A stretch of 53,916 bases of DNA from Candidatus Fermentibacterota bacterium (GTDB lineage: Bacteria; Fermentibacterota; Fermentibacteria; Fermentibacterales; JCC-6): contig QNDR01000005.1 of NCBI GenBank assembly GCA_003646025.1, positions 1 to 53,916 of the forward strand, read 5' to 3'. The notes beneath the pieces were generated by a model. That model had not been told where the DNA came from, did not search any database, and worked only from the letters and a program-made list of their open reading frames with translations. Below are positions 44,391 through 52,493 of this stretch, piece by piece; within the stretch, counting starts at the first letter, position 1; every line of letters starts with the position of its first letter. The translations under genes and the position numbers were made by a program.

Positions 44391-46098
44391 TGGATATCTC
44401 CAGTATTTTTTCAATTATGCCTGCAGCCACCGGACCGGCAACAGCTCCTCCGTGGCCTCCGTGTTCAATAATTACGGCAAACGCAACCGGCACCGGCTCC
44501 TGCAGATAACCTGTAACCCAGGCATGATCTTCGTTCTGTCCGCTTTCGGCAGTTCCGGATTTGCCGAAAACCTCGACAGGCAGATAGTTCATCGAACGGT
44601 GAAGAGTGCCTCTGCTGGAAGAAACAGACTGTCTCATACCCTCCCGTACGATATTAAAGGTCTCCTCCGATGTGCTGGTATCCCAGAACACTTCAGACTC
44701 AGGTTCACCTTTCAAAACAGACAGAGGCGGAAGCTCGCCTCCCGAGGCAACCAGAGCGGCGGTAACCGCAATCTGCAGAGGAGTGGCAAGAACCTCTCCC
44801 TGGCCTATGGAAGCAATCATCAGATTGCCCAGTCCCCATCCACCCTGACCGAACAGCTGGTTCAGCAGTTCCCTGGTCGGAATGGTACCGGAAGCCTCAC
44901 CGGGAAGAAAATCAGTTACCGGAGCGCCCATACCGTAACCACGGGAGAATTCCGCAAGTTCATCGATATCACCGAGCATACTTGTTCGGTAGAAATAGGT
45001 ATCACACGACTGTGTCAGAGCACCGACAATGTTCAGCCTGCCATGAACTCCCCAGCATTTGAAATCACTGCCGGCAAAGTGAAATGTACCGTAACAGGGA
45101 TCAGGCATAGTGTTTTCTGTTACTATACCTGACTCCAGTAACCAGGCCGCCGTAACTATCTTGTATGTAGAACCAGGAGGGTATGCTGTGGCCCAGGCTC
45201 GGTTCAGCAGAGGTTTGCCGGGATCTGCCAGAATAGTGTTCCAGTTCTCCGACGAAATACCTCCAACAAACAGATTCGTGTCAAAACCGGGCACCGAGGA
45301 CAGAGCAAGAATTTCACCTGTTTTCCAGTTAAGAACAACAGCTGCTCCCGGATGGCCTGTGGAGGCTATAAGTGAATCGGCAGTGAACTGCAGTCTGCTG
45401 TCAATGGTCAGATTGATGCTCTCGCCGGGAGAAGGCTCTGCATCACCACCGTGAAAATTCTCAACCACCCTTCCATGTGCATCAACAACCTCCCGGACAA
45501 CTCCGTATTCACCTGCAAGCCTCTGGTTAAGAATTCTCTCCAGACCGGTTCTCCCGGCAAGTTCGCCTTCATAGACTCTAGTACTGTCTGCAAGACCTAC
45601 ATATCCTATCAGATGACAGAACGATGTACCGTAGTTGTATCGCCTCTTCGGAAGAACCTCTACAGACACTCCCCCGAGACGGTACATGTTGTCTGCCACT
45701 CTTCCTGCTTCCTCAACAGTCAACCCGCTCCTGATCTGCGTGGATCGATAGGGAGTAGCCTCTGCTGCCTCCAGTCTCTCCCGGAGTTCACTGTAATCCA
45801 TGTTCAGAAGCTCGCCTAAAAGTTCTGTGTCTGTGGTATCAAACTCCACGCTGACCAGAGACACGGTAAAAGCCGGTGTGTTGTCTGCCAGAACGACACC
45901 GTTCCTGTCCCTGATTATACCCCGGGGAGCTGGACGCATAACAGAACGGATGTGATTTCTCGAAGAGAGTTCTCTGTAGTACTCACCGTTCAAAACCTGC
46001 AGCTCAAAAAGCTTTGCCGCAAGAACGAGAAATGCCAGCACCGCAACTATCAGCATTGAACGGTAGGGCCTCTCGTGCGAAGATGAGTAAACACCCAT
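44377..46098 (-). CDS. mrdA: Penicillin-binding protein 2 (elongation transpeptidase)
   Basis: This class B PBP crosslinks peptidoglycan with RodA during elongation. It has 573 residues, an N-terminal membrane helix (about 15-35), a non-catalytic dimerisation domain with RGIIRDRNGVVLADN, and a transpeptidase domain. The catalytic SxxK is STYK in PPGSTYKIV, the second motif is SCD in TQSCDTYFY (SxD is usual in PBP2), and the KSGT motif is in FGKSGTAESG. It is slightly short of E. coli MrdA (633). The ATG at 46098 shares its base with the mreD stop. It would be a target of mecillinam-type beta-lactams (family knowledge). Confidence 0.95.
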   Translation of the reverse strand: MGVYSSSHERPYRSMLIVAVLAFLVLAAKLFELQVLNGEYYRELSSRNHIRSVMRPAPRGIIRDRNGVVLADNTPAFTVSLVSVEFDTTDTELLGELLNMDYSELRERLEAAEATPYRSTQIRSGLTVEEAGRVADNMYRLGGVSVEVLPKRRYNYGTSFCHLIGYVGLADSTRVYEGELAGRTGLERILNQRLAGEYGVVREVVDAHGRVVENFHGGDAEPSPGESINLTIDSRLQFTADSLIASTGHPGAAVVLNWKTGEILALSSVPGFDTNLFVGGISSENWNTILADPGKPLLNRAWATAYPPGSTYKIVTAAWLLESGIVTENTMPDPCYGTFHFAGSDFKCWGVHGRLNIVGALTQSCDTYFYRTSMLGDIDELAEFSRGYGMGAPVTDFLPGEASGTIPTRELLNQLFGQGGWGLGNLMIASIGQGEVLATPLQIAVTAALVASGGELPPLSVLKGEPESEVFWDTSTSEETFNIVREGMRQSVSSSRGTLHRSMNYLPVEVFGKSGTAESGQNEDHAWVTGYLQEPVPVAFAVIIEHGGHGGAVAGPVAAGIIEKILEISNETE

Positions 46099-46574
46099 CA
46101 GAACTCCCTGTTTTTTCTTCCAAGCAGTATTGGAATACCGGGGAAAAGCAGCAGAACAAAGACAATCCTCGGAACGACAAGCAGGGTCTGTGCGCCGAAT
46201 CCACTGCCAACAGGCCGAGCCGCCAGAAAAATGAAAACAATGTCAGTAAACACCGATGCGAGGAGTGCGTTAAACACAAATACCACCTCCAGAACACCGG
46301 TGGTTGATTTCAGCAGCTTTCCGGCAACAGCAATTCCCGAAAGCATTGCGATGGAGCTTACGCCAGGCGGCTGATGAAGAAGAAGGTCTATAACAAGACC
46401 ACTCCACATGGCACCTTCAATAGACCAGTAATCCGAGTAAAGCAGCGAGAGATAAACAAGCACCGGCACAAGAATTGCCGGTGCCACAAAAACCCTTCCC
46501 AGGGTAACCTCCATAAGGAACTGCACAACGACAGCTGCCGCAACGATCAGCCACCCGGAAAGATGGTCTCTCAT
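46098..46574 (-). CDS. mreD: Rod-shape determining protein MreD
   Basis: MreD is a small polytopic membrane protein of the elongasome. This 158-residue protein has four or five hydrophobic helices and the MreD-like segment MWSGLVIDLLLHQPPGVSS in its middle. The sequence family is weakly conserved, so identification rests partly on its place between mreC and mrdA. ATG at 46574 overlaps the mreC TGA (ATGA). Confidence 0.88.
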   Translation of the reverse strand: MRDHLSGWLIVAAAVVVQFLMEVTLGRVFVAPAILVPVLVYLSLLYSDYWSIEGAMWSGLVIDLLLHQPPGVSSIAMLSGIAVAGKLLKSTTGVLEVVFVFNALLASVFTDIVFIFLAARPVGSGFGAQTLLVVPRIVFVLLLFPGIPILLGRKNREF

Positions 46575-47314
46575 TGCGCATTCTCCTCCGAAAGAAGTAT
46601 CAGAACTTCATTTACTCTTTCAAAATCAACCGCAGGACTCACTTCAAGTGAAAGATCAAGCCCTCTGGCACCCTCTGACACAGATTCAACTCTGCCGACA
46701 ACTATTCCCTCAGGGTATACACCGCCAAATCTGCTGGTAAGAACAGTTTCACCTGTTTCCGGCTTCGATGAACTGTCTACATACTCCAGCCGCAGACGCC
46801 CTCCCGACTGGGAGCCCAGAATACCCAGAGAACCTGTTGTCGCGGTAATACAGCTTACATGAATAGACGGACTTGTTATTGGTACCACCGTGGAACTTGT
46901 TGCATCTACTGATGTTACAATACCCGCAAGGCCTCGGCTTGTTATACATACAGCGCCGGGGTAAACCCCGTGATCAGATCCTCTGTCTACTATAAGATCT
47001 CCCCTGACCAGCCCTTCTGATCTGTACATCACCCTTCCCACAAGAGCTGTAACATCCGGCATTCTGGTGTAGTTAAGCATGGACCGGTACAGACGGCTCT
47101 TGGCCGCCATCTCGCGAAGCTCGGCATTTTCAAGCATGAGTTTTACAGACAGAGAAAGGTAACCGGATTCTGGAGACGCGTCATCCGAGAAGAAAAGCGA
47201 GGCAAACTTCGCCCCCAGAATGGAACCACCGACCCCCAGCAGAGGAGGGCCCACGAACAACAGCACAATGGCTGCAGCAATGTTCCAGATCAGTCTGATA
47301 TCGCGGTTTCTCAT
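46571..47314 (-). CDS. mreC: Rod-shape determining protein MreC
   Basis: MreC bridges cytoskeletal MreB and periplasmic PBP2. The 247-residue protein has one N-terminal membrane helix (about 10-30), a coiled coil (about 55-80, KLMLENAELREMAAKS) and a beta-rich periplasmic domain with GLAGIVTSVDATSSTVVPIT and VLTSRFGGVYPEGIVVG, typical of MreC. ATG at 47314 follows the mreB stop by 2 bases. Confidence 0.93.
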   Translation of the reverse strand: MRNRDIRLIWNIAAAIVLLFVGPPLLGVGGSILGAKFASLFFSDDASPESGYLSLSVKLMLENAELREMAAKSRLYRSMLNYTRMPDVTALVGRVMYRSEGLVRGDLIVDRGSDHGVYPGAVCITSRGLAGIVTSVDATSSTVVPITSPSIHVSCITATTGSLGILGSQSGGRLRLEYVDSSSKPETGETVLTSRFGGVYPEGIVVGRVESVSEGARGLDLSLEVSPAVDFERVNEVLILLSEENAQ

Positions 47315-47316
47315 GA

Positions 47317-48375
47317 TCAGGTGATAAGAAGCTTGCGGTACCTGTACATATCGGAAAGAATTATACCGGCACCGAGAACCGTGCAGGAAAGAGGATTGTC
47401 CGCTATCCTTATGGGAAGCCCGGTTTCATTGGAGAGAACCGCATCGAGACCTTTAAGAAGTGCGCCTCCTCCGGTAAGAACAATTCCTCTGTTCACAATG
47501 TCCCGCCCCAGTTCAGGAGGTGTTCTCTCCAGCCCCTGCTGCACAGCCTCTCTTATTGCCTTCACCGGCGGTTGAAGAGCGGTTTTTATCTGGCTGGCCT
47601 TAACCATGATAGACTTTGGAATACCGTAGGTTGCGTCCATGCCGCTAACCTCTTCTTCCCTGGTATCCTCCTCCACCATAGACCCAAGCCTTATTTTGAT
47701 GGTCTCAGCCATTCGTTCACCTATAAGAAGGTAAGCATTCTGTTTCATGTAGCTTACAATAGCCTCATTCATTTCATCGCCGCCAACTCTTATTGACCCA
47801 TCTGCAGCAATGGAATTCAGACTAATCACGGCAATCTCGGTGGTGCCGCCGCCTATATCTACGATCATGTTTCCTACTGCGGATTCAACAGGCAACCCCA
47901 CACCTACAGCTGCTGCAAGCGGCTCCGGCACAAGCTGCACTTCCCTCGCGCCTGCCCTTTCCAGAGATGTACGCACAGCGTTAACTTCAACTTCTGTAAT
48001 GCCGCTTGGTACGCAGACAAGTACCCTCGGGCGCATGGCAAATCGCTTTGTCTGGGCCTTCTCAAAAAACTTTCTCAGCATGGCCATGGTGGCTGTCGCC
48101 TCTTTTATAACTCCGTCTTTCAGAGGCCTTACAACGGAAATATCTCCACCTGTTCTACCCAGCATATCTTTGGCTTCGGTGCCCACTGCAAGGATGTTTC
48201 CGCTGTCTCTCTCCAAAGCGATAACACTGGGTTCCTCGAGAATAATACCCCTGCCGGGCTGGTAGATAATGGTGTTGGCAGTGCCGAGATCTATTGCCAT
48301 TGCAGAAGAGAACATTCCGGAATTGCCGGAATTGTCTGAACCTCTGAACATGGACAAAAGGTTCCTAATACCCAT
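47317..48375 (-). CDS. mreB: Actin-like cytoskeletal protein MreB
   Basis: MreB forms membrane-associated filaments that orient the elongation machinery. The 352-residue protein has actin-fold phosphate loops (AIDLGTANT, IVDIGGGTTEIAVIS), the adenosine segment (GGGALLKGLD) and the core MreB sequence PRVLVCVPSGITEVE. An N-terminal extension with FRGSDNSGNSGMFSS is slightly longer than in E. coli. The ATG at 48375 has GGGAG upstream; an in-frame upstream codon at 48414 lacks one. It heads the shape operon with a predicted promoter at 48417-48445. Confidence 0.96.
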   Translation of the reverse strand: MGIRNLLSMFRGSDNSGNSGMFSSAMAIDLGTANTIIYQPGRGIILEEPSVIALERDSGNILAVGTEAKDMLGRTGGDISVVRPLKDGVIKEATATMAMLRKFFEKAQTKRFAMRPRVLVCVPSGITEVEVNAVRTSLERAGAREVQLVPEPLAAAVGVGLPVESAVGNMIVDIGGGTTEIAVISLNSIAADGSIRVGGDEMNEAIVSYMKQNAYLLIGERMAETIKIRLGSMVEEDTREEEVSGMDATYGIPKSIMVKASQIKTALQPPVKAIREAVQQGLERTPPELGRDIVNRGIVLTGGGALLKGLDAVLSNETGLPIRIADNPLSCTVLGAGIILSDMYRYRKLLIT

Positions 48376-48416
48376 TTCATTCTCCCGTGTGGAATGTTTA
48401 CTCTGGTAACGCAAGC

Positions 48417-48445
48417 TATATACTACTTGTAAAACCAGATGAAAA
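48417..48445 (-). promoter_or_regulatory. Promoter of the mreB operon
   Basis: Minus-strand TTTTCA (48440-48445) and TATATA (48417-48422) with a 17-base spacer, four of six positions each. The -35 is identical in sequence to that before the GGDEF gene, hinting at a shared promoter style. Confidence 0.4.
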
Positions 48446-48450
48446 GGTCT

Positions 48451-48467
48451 GTACCCTTTACGGGTAC
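48451..48467. repeat. Inverted repeat upstream of the mreB promoter
   Basis: GTACCC (48451-48456) and GGGTAC (48462-48467) are perfect inverted repeats with a 5-base spacer, directly upstream of the -35 of the mreB promoter. A second perfect repeat, GTTAACT (48483-48489) and AGTTAAC (48496-48502) with a 6-base spacer, overlaps the lipoprotein gene stop. Either could be an operator; neither has a T-run to act as a minus-strand terminator. Confidence 0.4.
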
Positions 48468-48497
48468 TGGTAATGGGATTCTGTTAACTGACGCAAG

Positions 48498-49271
48498 TTA
48501 ACGAATTGGAAAAACAAATGAATTGTTCCATTGACCACTTGTGGAAATCACGGTATCCACAGCAACAGGAATGTTCATTCTCCAGACTGAACCTGCTGGT
48601 TCACTGCTTGTATCAAAGCTTCTTATTCGCATTAAAACATCTGTAGAGGGGGAGTTCAAGCTCCATTCCATGGGCCAGGCATGAAATTCGTCATGCCATG
48701 AAGTTGAAGTTACCTCAAGCAGAAAATCCTCAGAATTAAAAGAGGGAAACAGCCGTGACTCTTCAAGGAAGACCTCTGCCGTATCAGATGAAGAGGTAAC
48801 AAAAATCCATCTTCCCTGTTCGGCGGAAGAAGTATCACATGAAGCAACCATTTTCCACTGAACCGGTATATCAGGAAAACCTGTTCTGATAAGAGAAATT
48901 ACTGCGTAAACATCAAGAAAGCCGCTTCCGGCAGGCATTCCCCCGGAGAAGTAGTACGCCTCAGCCTGCTCCGGCTGGTAAACAAGACAACCGGCTGAAT
49001 CCAGCAGAAACGAGACCAGAGGAGAACCGTCAGGACCGGAGAAATCTCCGCGAACTGCCGGAATATCCTTGGACGCCCACAGAATAAACGGACCGGAAAA
49101 AACCTGACTCTCCCCGGCAAGTCTGGCCCTTCCCCGAAGCAGGAAATGATCGGTGTTCTCCCACTGCCAGGAGGCTCTGGCTGCGTAGGAAGAAATCTGC
49201 GCGGACCGATCTACCAGAACCGGACCACACGATGCTGCCAGAATCACAAAAACAAAGATCAGGCGCTGTAT
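48498..49271 (-). CDS. Putative lipoprotein of unknown function, non-standard start
   Basis: This is a 257-residue exported protein with a lipobox: QRLIFVFVILAASC, where the Cys would be lipidated by Lgt and the signal cleaved by LspA. Reading back from the first standard codon (GTG at 49247) the signal peptide would be only six residues, too short. An ATA at 49269-49271 lies 5 bases after GGAG and gives (M)QRLIFVFV; a CTG at 49262 is another possibility. An in-frame TGA lies further upstream, so no ATG, GTG or TTG is available. The mature part is beta-rich with no recognised domain and resembles small surface lipoproteins in general. It overlaps the preceding small protein. Confidence 0.7.
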   Translation of the reverse strand: MQRLIFVFVILAASCGPVLVDRSAQISSYAARASWQWENTDHFLLRGRARLAGESQVFSGPFILWASKDIPAVRGDFSGPDGSPLVSFLLDSAGCLVYQPEQAEAYYFSGGMPAGSGFLDVYAVISLIRTGFPDIPVQWKMVASCDTSSAEQGRWIFVTSSSDTAEVFLEESRLFPSFNSEDFLLEVTSTSWHDEFHAWPMEWSLNSPSTDVLMRIRSFDTSSEPAGSVWRMNIPVAVDTVISTSGQWNNSFVFPIR

Positions 49272-49465
49272 TTTTTCTCCAGTGCTATAATTCTTTTTTC
49301 AGTTGCAAGCTCTGTTCTGTACAATTTCCGTCTTTTGAGGAGAGGCTGTGCTTTTGCCTCCGGAACTTTTTTAAGCAGACTTTCAAGCATCTTAAGGGCT
49401 CTTTCTCTGTCTCCTTCTTTAGCCGTTTTGTCAATCTGTTTTACAAGGTCACTGAGTTTTGCCAT
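49259..49465 (-). CDS. Small helical protein, unknown function
   Basis: This 68-residue protein is entirely helical and highly charged (KTAKEGDRERALKMLESLL, RTELATEKRIIALEKKY). The pattern GDRERALKMLESLLKKVPEA resembles a single TPR-like helix pair, so it may be a small adaptor. ATG at 49465 with GAAGGG upstream is chosen; longer in-frame extensions overlap the PHP gene and lack a ribosome-binding site. It overlaps the end of the PHP gene and the start of the lipoprotein. Confidence 0.7.
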   Translation of the reverse strand: MAKLSDLVKQIDKTAKEGDRERALKMLESLLKKVPEAKAQPLLKRRKLYRTELATEKRIIALEKKYSA

Positions 49466-50345
49466 TGGTAATCCCTTCTCTCCTTCTGCATTCGCTGATA
49501 AAATCTGAAACTTTATCTGTATCAACACCGAAAGAACCGTCGCACCAGCCAGGCAGCGGGTGCTTGATCCCATGAAAATCACTTCCGCCTGTAAGCAGCA
49601 GCCCGCGCTTCTCTGCGGTTTTCTCCAGGAAAGCAATCAATTCTTTCGACTGTTCCGGGTAGTATGTTTCAAGACCGGCAAGACCGGCATCCACCAGAGA
49701 AGCCACAAGAGCCCCCAGCTCCTGCAGACCAGCCACCTGAATATACTTCGGGTGAGCGATCACAGGCAGCCCGCCAGCCTGACGGATTAGCTCTATTGCT
49801 CTGTAGTCTCCAAGCCTCTCTCTTTCAACATAGGCCGGTTTTCCAGACCCGAGATACCTGCCGAAAACCTCTTCAGAAGAGCCCACAAGCCCTTTTTTCA
49901 CCAGTACCGATGCAATGTGCGGTCTGCCAACTACTGCGTCACCAGCCTCGGCTTCCACCTCTTCCATGGAAATATCAAAGCCAAGATCCCTGAATTTCTG
50001 AACAATGGCAGGGTTTCTTGTGTTTCTTCCATCAACAACAAACTGCAGGGCTTTCTGCATCTCTGAAGCAGGGTTGCAGAGCACAGAAAGATCTGCTCCT
50101 GGAAAATAACCGAGCAGGTGGGCAGAACCCCCGATGTGAAGATTCACACTGAGTTCCACTGCCGGGATGTAGTAAAGGCCGAGTTCAGCTGCCCGCGCTG
50201 AAGCTTCTTCAACACCTGCAAGCGTGTCGTGATCGCTTATTGCGTAGCCCTGAAGACCGCACCTCGCGGCTTCATCAACCAGTTCCGTTGGTGTAAGCCT
50301 TCCGTCTGACGCAGTACTGTGCGTGTGAAAATCACAAATTCCCAC
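49449..50345 (-). CDS. PHP-domain phosphoesterase, YciV/RNase AM-like
   Basis: This 298-residue protein has the PHP metal-binding motifs DFHTHSTASDG, ISDHDTLAG, PAVELS, VIAHP and TGGSDFHG. The insertion after residue 95 and overall length match the YciV/TrpH family, whose E. coli member is the 5'-3' exonuclease RNase AM that trims RNA 5' ends. Start GTG at 50345 has AAAGGAG at good spacing; codons farther upstream run into the divergent gene's promoter region. It heads a three-gene unit (PHP, small helical protein, lipoprotein). Confidence 0.9.
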   Translation of the reverse strand: MGICDFHTHSTASDGRLTPTELVDEAARCGLQGYAISDHDTLAGVEEASARAAELGLYYIPAVELSVNLHIGGSAHLLGYFPGADLSVLCNPASEMQKALQFVVDGRNTRNPAIVQKFRDLGFDISMEEVEAEAGDAVVGRPHIASVLVKKGLVGSSEEVFGRYLGSGKPAYVERERLGDYRAIELIRQAGGLPVIAHPKYIQVAGLQELGALVASLVDAGLAGLETYYPEQSKELIAFLEKTAEKRGLLLTGGSDFHGIKHPLPGWCDGSFGVDTDKVSDFISECRRREGITNGKTQ

Positions 50346-50435
50346 GGTTTCTCCTTTCCGGAGGGTTTGAATATTATCATAGGATGGTCGAGTAACAATA
50401 CAGACATTGTCAACCGCTGAAGAGGGAGGTACGAA

Positions 50436-51770
50436 GTGAGCCACAAAGTGATGTATATCAGGGAGCCGGTTCTGGGAACAATCCGTCTTTCTCTTCTTCA
50501 GGAAGAACTTCTTAAAACCGTAGAGGTTCAGAGGTTAAGCTTTATCCATCAGCTTGGAACCACATTCCAGAGCTATCCCGGGGCACACGGCATGAGGCTG
50601 GCACACGCTCTTGGTGTTTCACATCTGGCAGGACGCATAGCAGGCCACCTCAGCGACAAGTGCCCCGCCGAGTACAATGACACCACCGGAGCAGTTAGAA
50701 ATCTGGTTGAAGCTGCAGGCCTTCTGCACGACATTGGGCACACTCCATGGTCACACACCCTGGAGCCCCTGTACATAGAGCTCACCGGCGGTGACCACAT
50801 GGATCTTGTTGCGGATATGGTTACAGGCAGAACAATAATGCCGGTGAAAGGCTCAGGGCTGATACCGGGAATACTTGAAAAGCACGGAGTTGACCCCGAG
50901 GATGTGGCCGACCTGATTACCGGCAGGTATACAAAAAGAAAGTACGCCCAGCAGATGATCTTCGGTGAGGTAGATGCGGATATGCTTGACTACCTCCAGC
51001 GTGATTTTCACTTCACAGGAGTTGCTTTCGGCCACATTGAAGTAGACAGAATAATTTCCATCATGGCAATCAAAAATGGCAGGCTTGTTTTCATGGAGAA
51101 AGGCCTTAACGCTGTAAGAGATTTTCTTCTTGCGAGACTGCAGATGTATTCATCGGTCTATCTCCACAGGAAAACAAGGATCGTTGACCAGATGCTTCTG
51201 CGCGCAGCCAGAAAGAGCGTTGTTGAACTGCACGAGATCGAGGACTTTATGTTCATGACCGACGACGAGATCCTCAGCTTTCTCGAAAAGAAATCGAAGG
51301 ATCCGTGGGTAAGGGAAATGGCCTGGCGGGTAAAGTACAGACAGGGGCTGTTCTCTCAGGTTTTCAGAATTGACGCGGTTACCACATCTGAAAATGACAC
51401 TCACTTCCTAAATAGCCTGAGAAACAGAAACAGTACACCTAAGGAAATCGCCGAACTGCTCACACTGGAAATTTCAAAAAAATCAGGAACCGACCCCGGG
51501 TACATTCTTGTGGATCTTCCCATCGAAGCTGTGAAGGTATCAGAGGAAAGATTCCAGAAACTGGACATAAGATTCCTCGATTCCAGAGAAAGGCTGATTC
51601 CCCTTGATGAGATTGATCCGCCGTTCTCCGAATACATGATGAAGGCCAGACCAAACAGAAGCCTTCTCACAGTTGCCTGCGCTCCGGAGTACAAGCCTCA
51701 GGTAAAACAGGCCTGCATAGAGATCTTTGAAGATGCTGCCGAGCCGCTTTTCAGTCAGGACCTGGAATAA
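50436..51770 (+). CDS. HD-domain phosphohydrolase (COG1078/dGTPase-like)
   Basis: This 444-residue protein has metal-binding HD motifs: HGMRLAHALG, the HD pair in GLLHDIGHTPWSHTLE, and a later aspartate in EVDADMLDYLQRD. The layout (HD domain in the first 200 residues, helical C-terminal half) matches the COG1078 family, related to dNTP triphosphohydrolases and SAMHD1. Activity on dNTPs is a family-based guess. Start GTG at 50436 follows GGGAGG. It is divergent from the PHP gene (90-base gap holding both promoters, not resolved by eye) and convergent with the YgjP gene 6 bases downstream. Confidence 0.9.
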   Translation: MSHKVMYIREPVLGTIRLSLLQEELLKTVEVQRLSFIHQLGTTFQSYPGAHGMRLAHALGVSHLAGRIAGHLSDKCPAEYNDTTGAVRNLVEAAGLLHDIGHTPWSHTLEPLYIELTGGDHMDLVADMVTGRTIMPVKGSGLIPGILEKHGVDPEDVADLITGRYTKRKYAQQMIFGEVDADMLDYLQRDFHFTGVAFGHIEVDRIISIMAIKNGRLVFMEKGLNAVRDFLLARLQMYSSVYLHRKTRIVDQMLLRAARKSVVELHEIEDFMFMTDDEILSFLEKKSKDPWVREMAWRVKYRQGLFSQVFRIDAVTTSENDTHFLNSLRNRNSTPKEIAELLTLEISKKSGTDPGYILVDLPIEAVKVSEERFQKLDIRFLDSRERLIPLDEIDPPFSEYMMKARPNRSLLTVACAPEYKPQVKQACIEIFEDAAEPLFSQDLE

Positions 51771-51776
51771 AATTAC

Positions 51777-52493
51777 TCAGTTCCCGCCGAGCATATACAG
51801 CTCCAGCTCGGTTTTCAGCTGCTTCCAGTCTGGCAGCTTGCTTTCGAGCAGAGAATAGAAGACAGTATTGTGCTTCTCAACAAACACATGACACAACTCG
51901 TGTACAACTACATAGTCTATAAATCTTGTGGCAACTTTAATCAGCTCTCTGTTAAGAGTTACACGGTTGTGCTTCTTTGAGTAACTGCCCCACCTTCTGT
52001 TCATCTTCCGTTGAACAACTACAGGTGGTTCATCCAGGCCAAAGAGTGCCGAGCAGACACGCACTCTTTCCGGAAATACACGAGCAGCAGACTCCGTATA
52101 CCACTTCTCCACAAGACGTCTGGCAGACTCTGATGTTTTTTCTCCTTCAAGAAACACATTCAGCACGCCATGCTGCAGAGAAACCCTTCCTGTGTCACAA
52201 TTCCCGTGTAGCAGCAGCTTGTATGAACGCCCCCTGTACCGGAAGGTTTCTCCGCTGAGATATTGCTTGTGAGTACTTTGTTTGAAGCCTGAAAAATACC
52301 TTTTCTGTTTCAGCACCCAGCCAAACTTCCTGGCTAGAAAAGCCTCTATCCCCTCAACCGTGGCATCCACAGGAGCTTTTACAAGCAGCTCCGAACTGGG
52401 GAAAACAGTTGCAGCAATTGTTTTCCGTTCTTCCAGTACCAGATGGTACTCAAGGGATTCACTGCCATACTTGAAAATCAGAACAGATTTCAT
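51777..52493 (-). CDS. YgjP/M48-type metallopeptidase-like protein
   Basis: This 238-residue protein has a zincin motif VVHELCHVFVEKHNTVFY (HExxH followed by a third ligand region), plus the preceding conserved segment RRWGSYSKKHNRVTLN. It matches the YgjP/WLM-like DUF45 family, which often lies beside type I restriction genes, as here. A proteolytic role is presumed but unproven. ATG at 52493 overlaps the hsdR stop (ATGA), so the pair is co-translated. Confidence 0.9.
   Translation of the reverse strand: MKSVLIFKYGSESLEYHLVLEERKTIAATVFPSSELLVKAPVDATVEGIEAFLARKFGWVLKQKRYFSGFKQSTHKQYLSGETFRYRGRSYKLLLHGNCDTGRVSLQHGVLNVFLEGEKTSESARRLVEKWYTESAARVFPERVRVCSALFGLDEPPVVVQRKMNRRWGSYSKKHNRVTLNRELIKVATRFIDYVVVHELCHVFVEKHNTVFYSLLESKLPDWKQLKTELELYMLGGN

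Noticed and set aside
50346-50435. Assignable divergent promoters between the PHP and HD genes
   Set aside because: A perfect TTGACA occurs on the minus strand and a TATGAT further on, but their spacing (about 26 bases) is wrong, and no convincing plus-strand pair was found.
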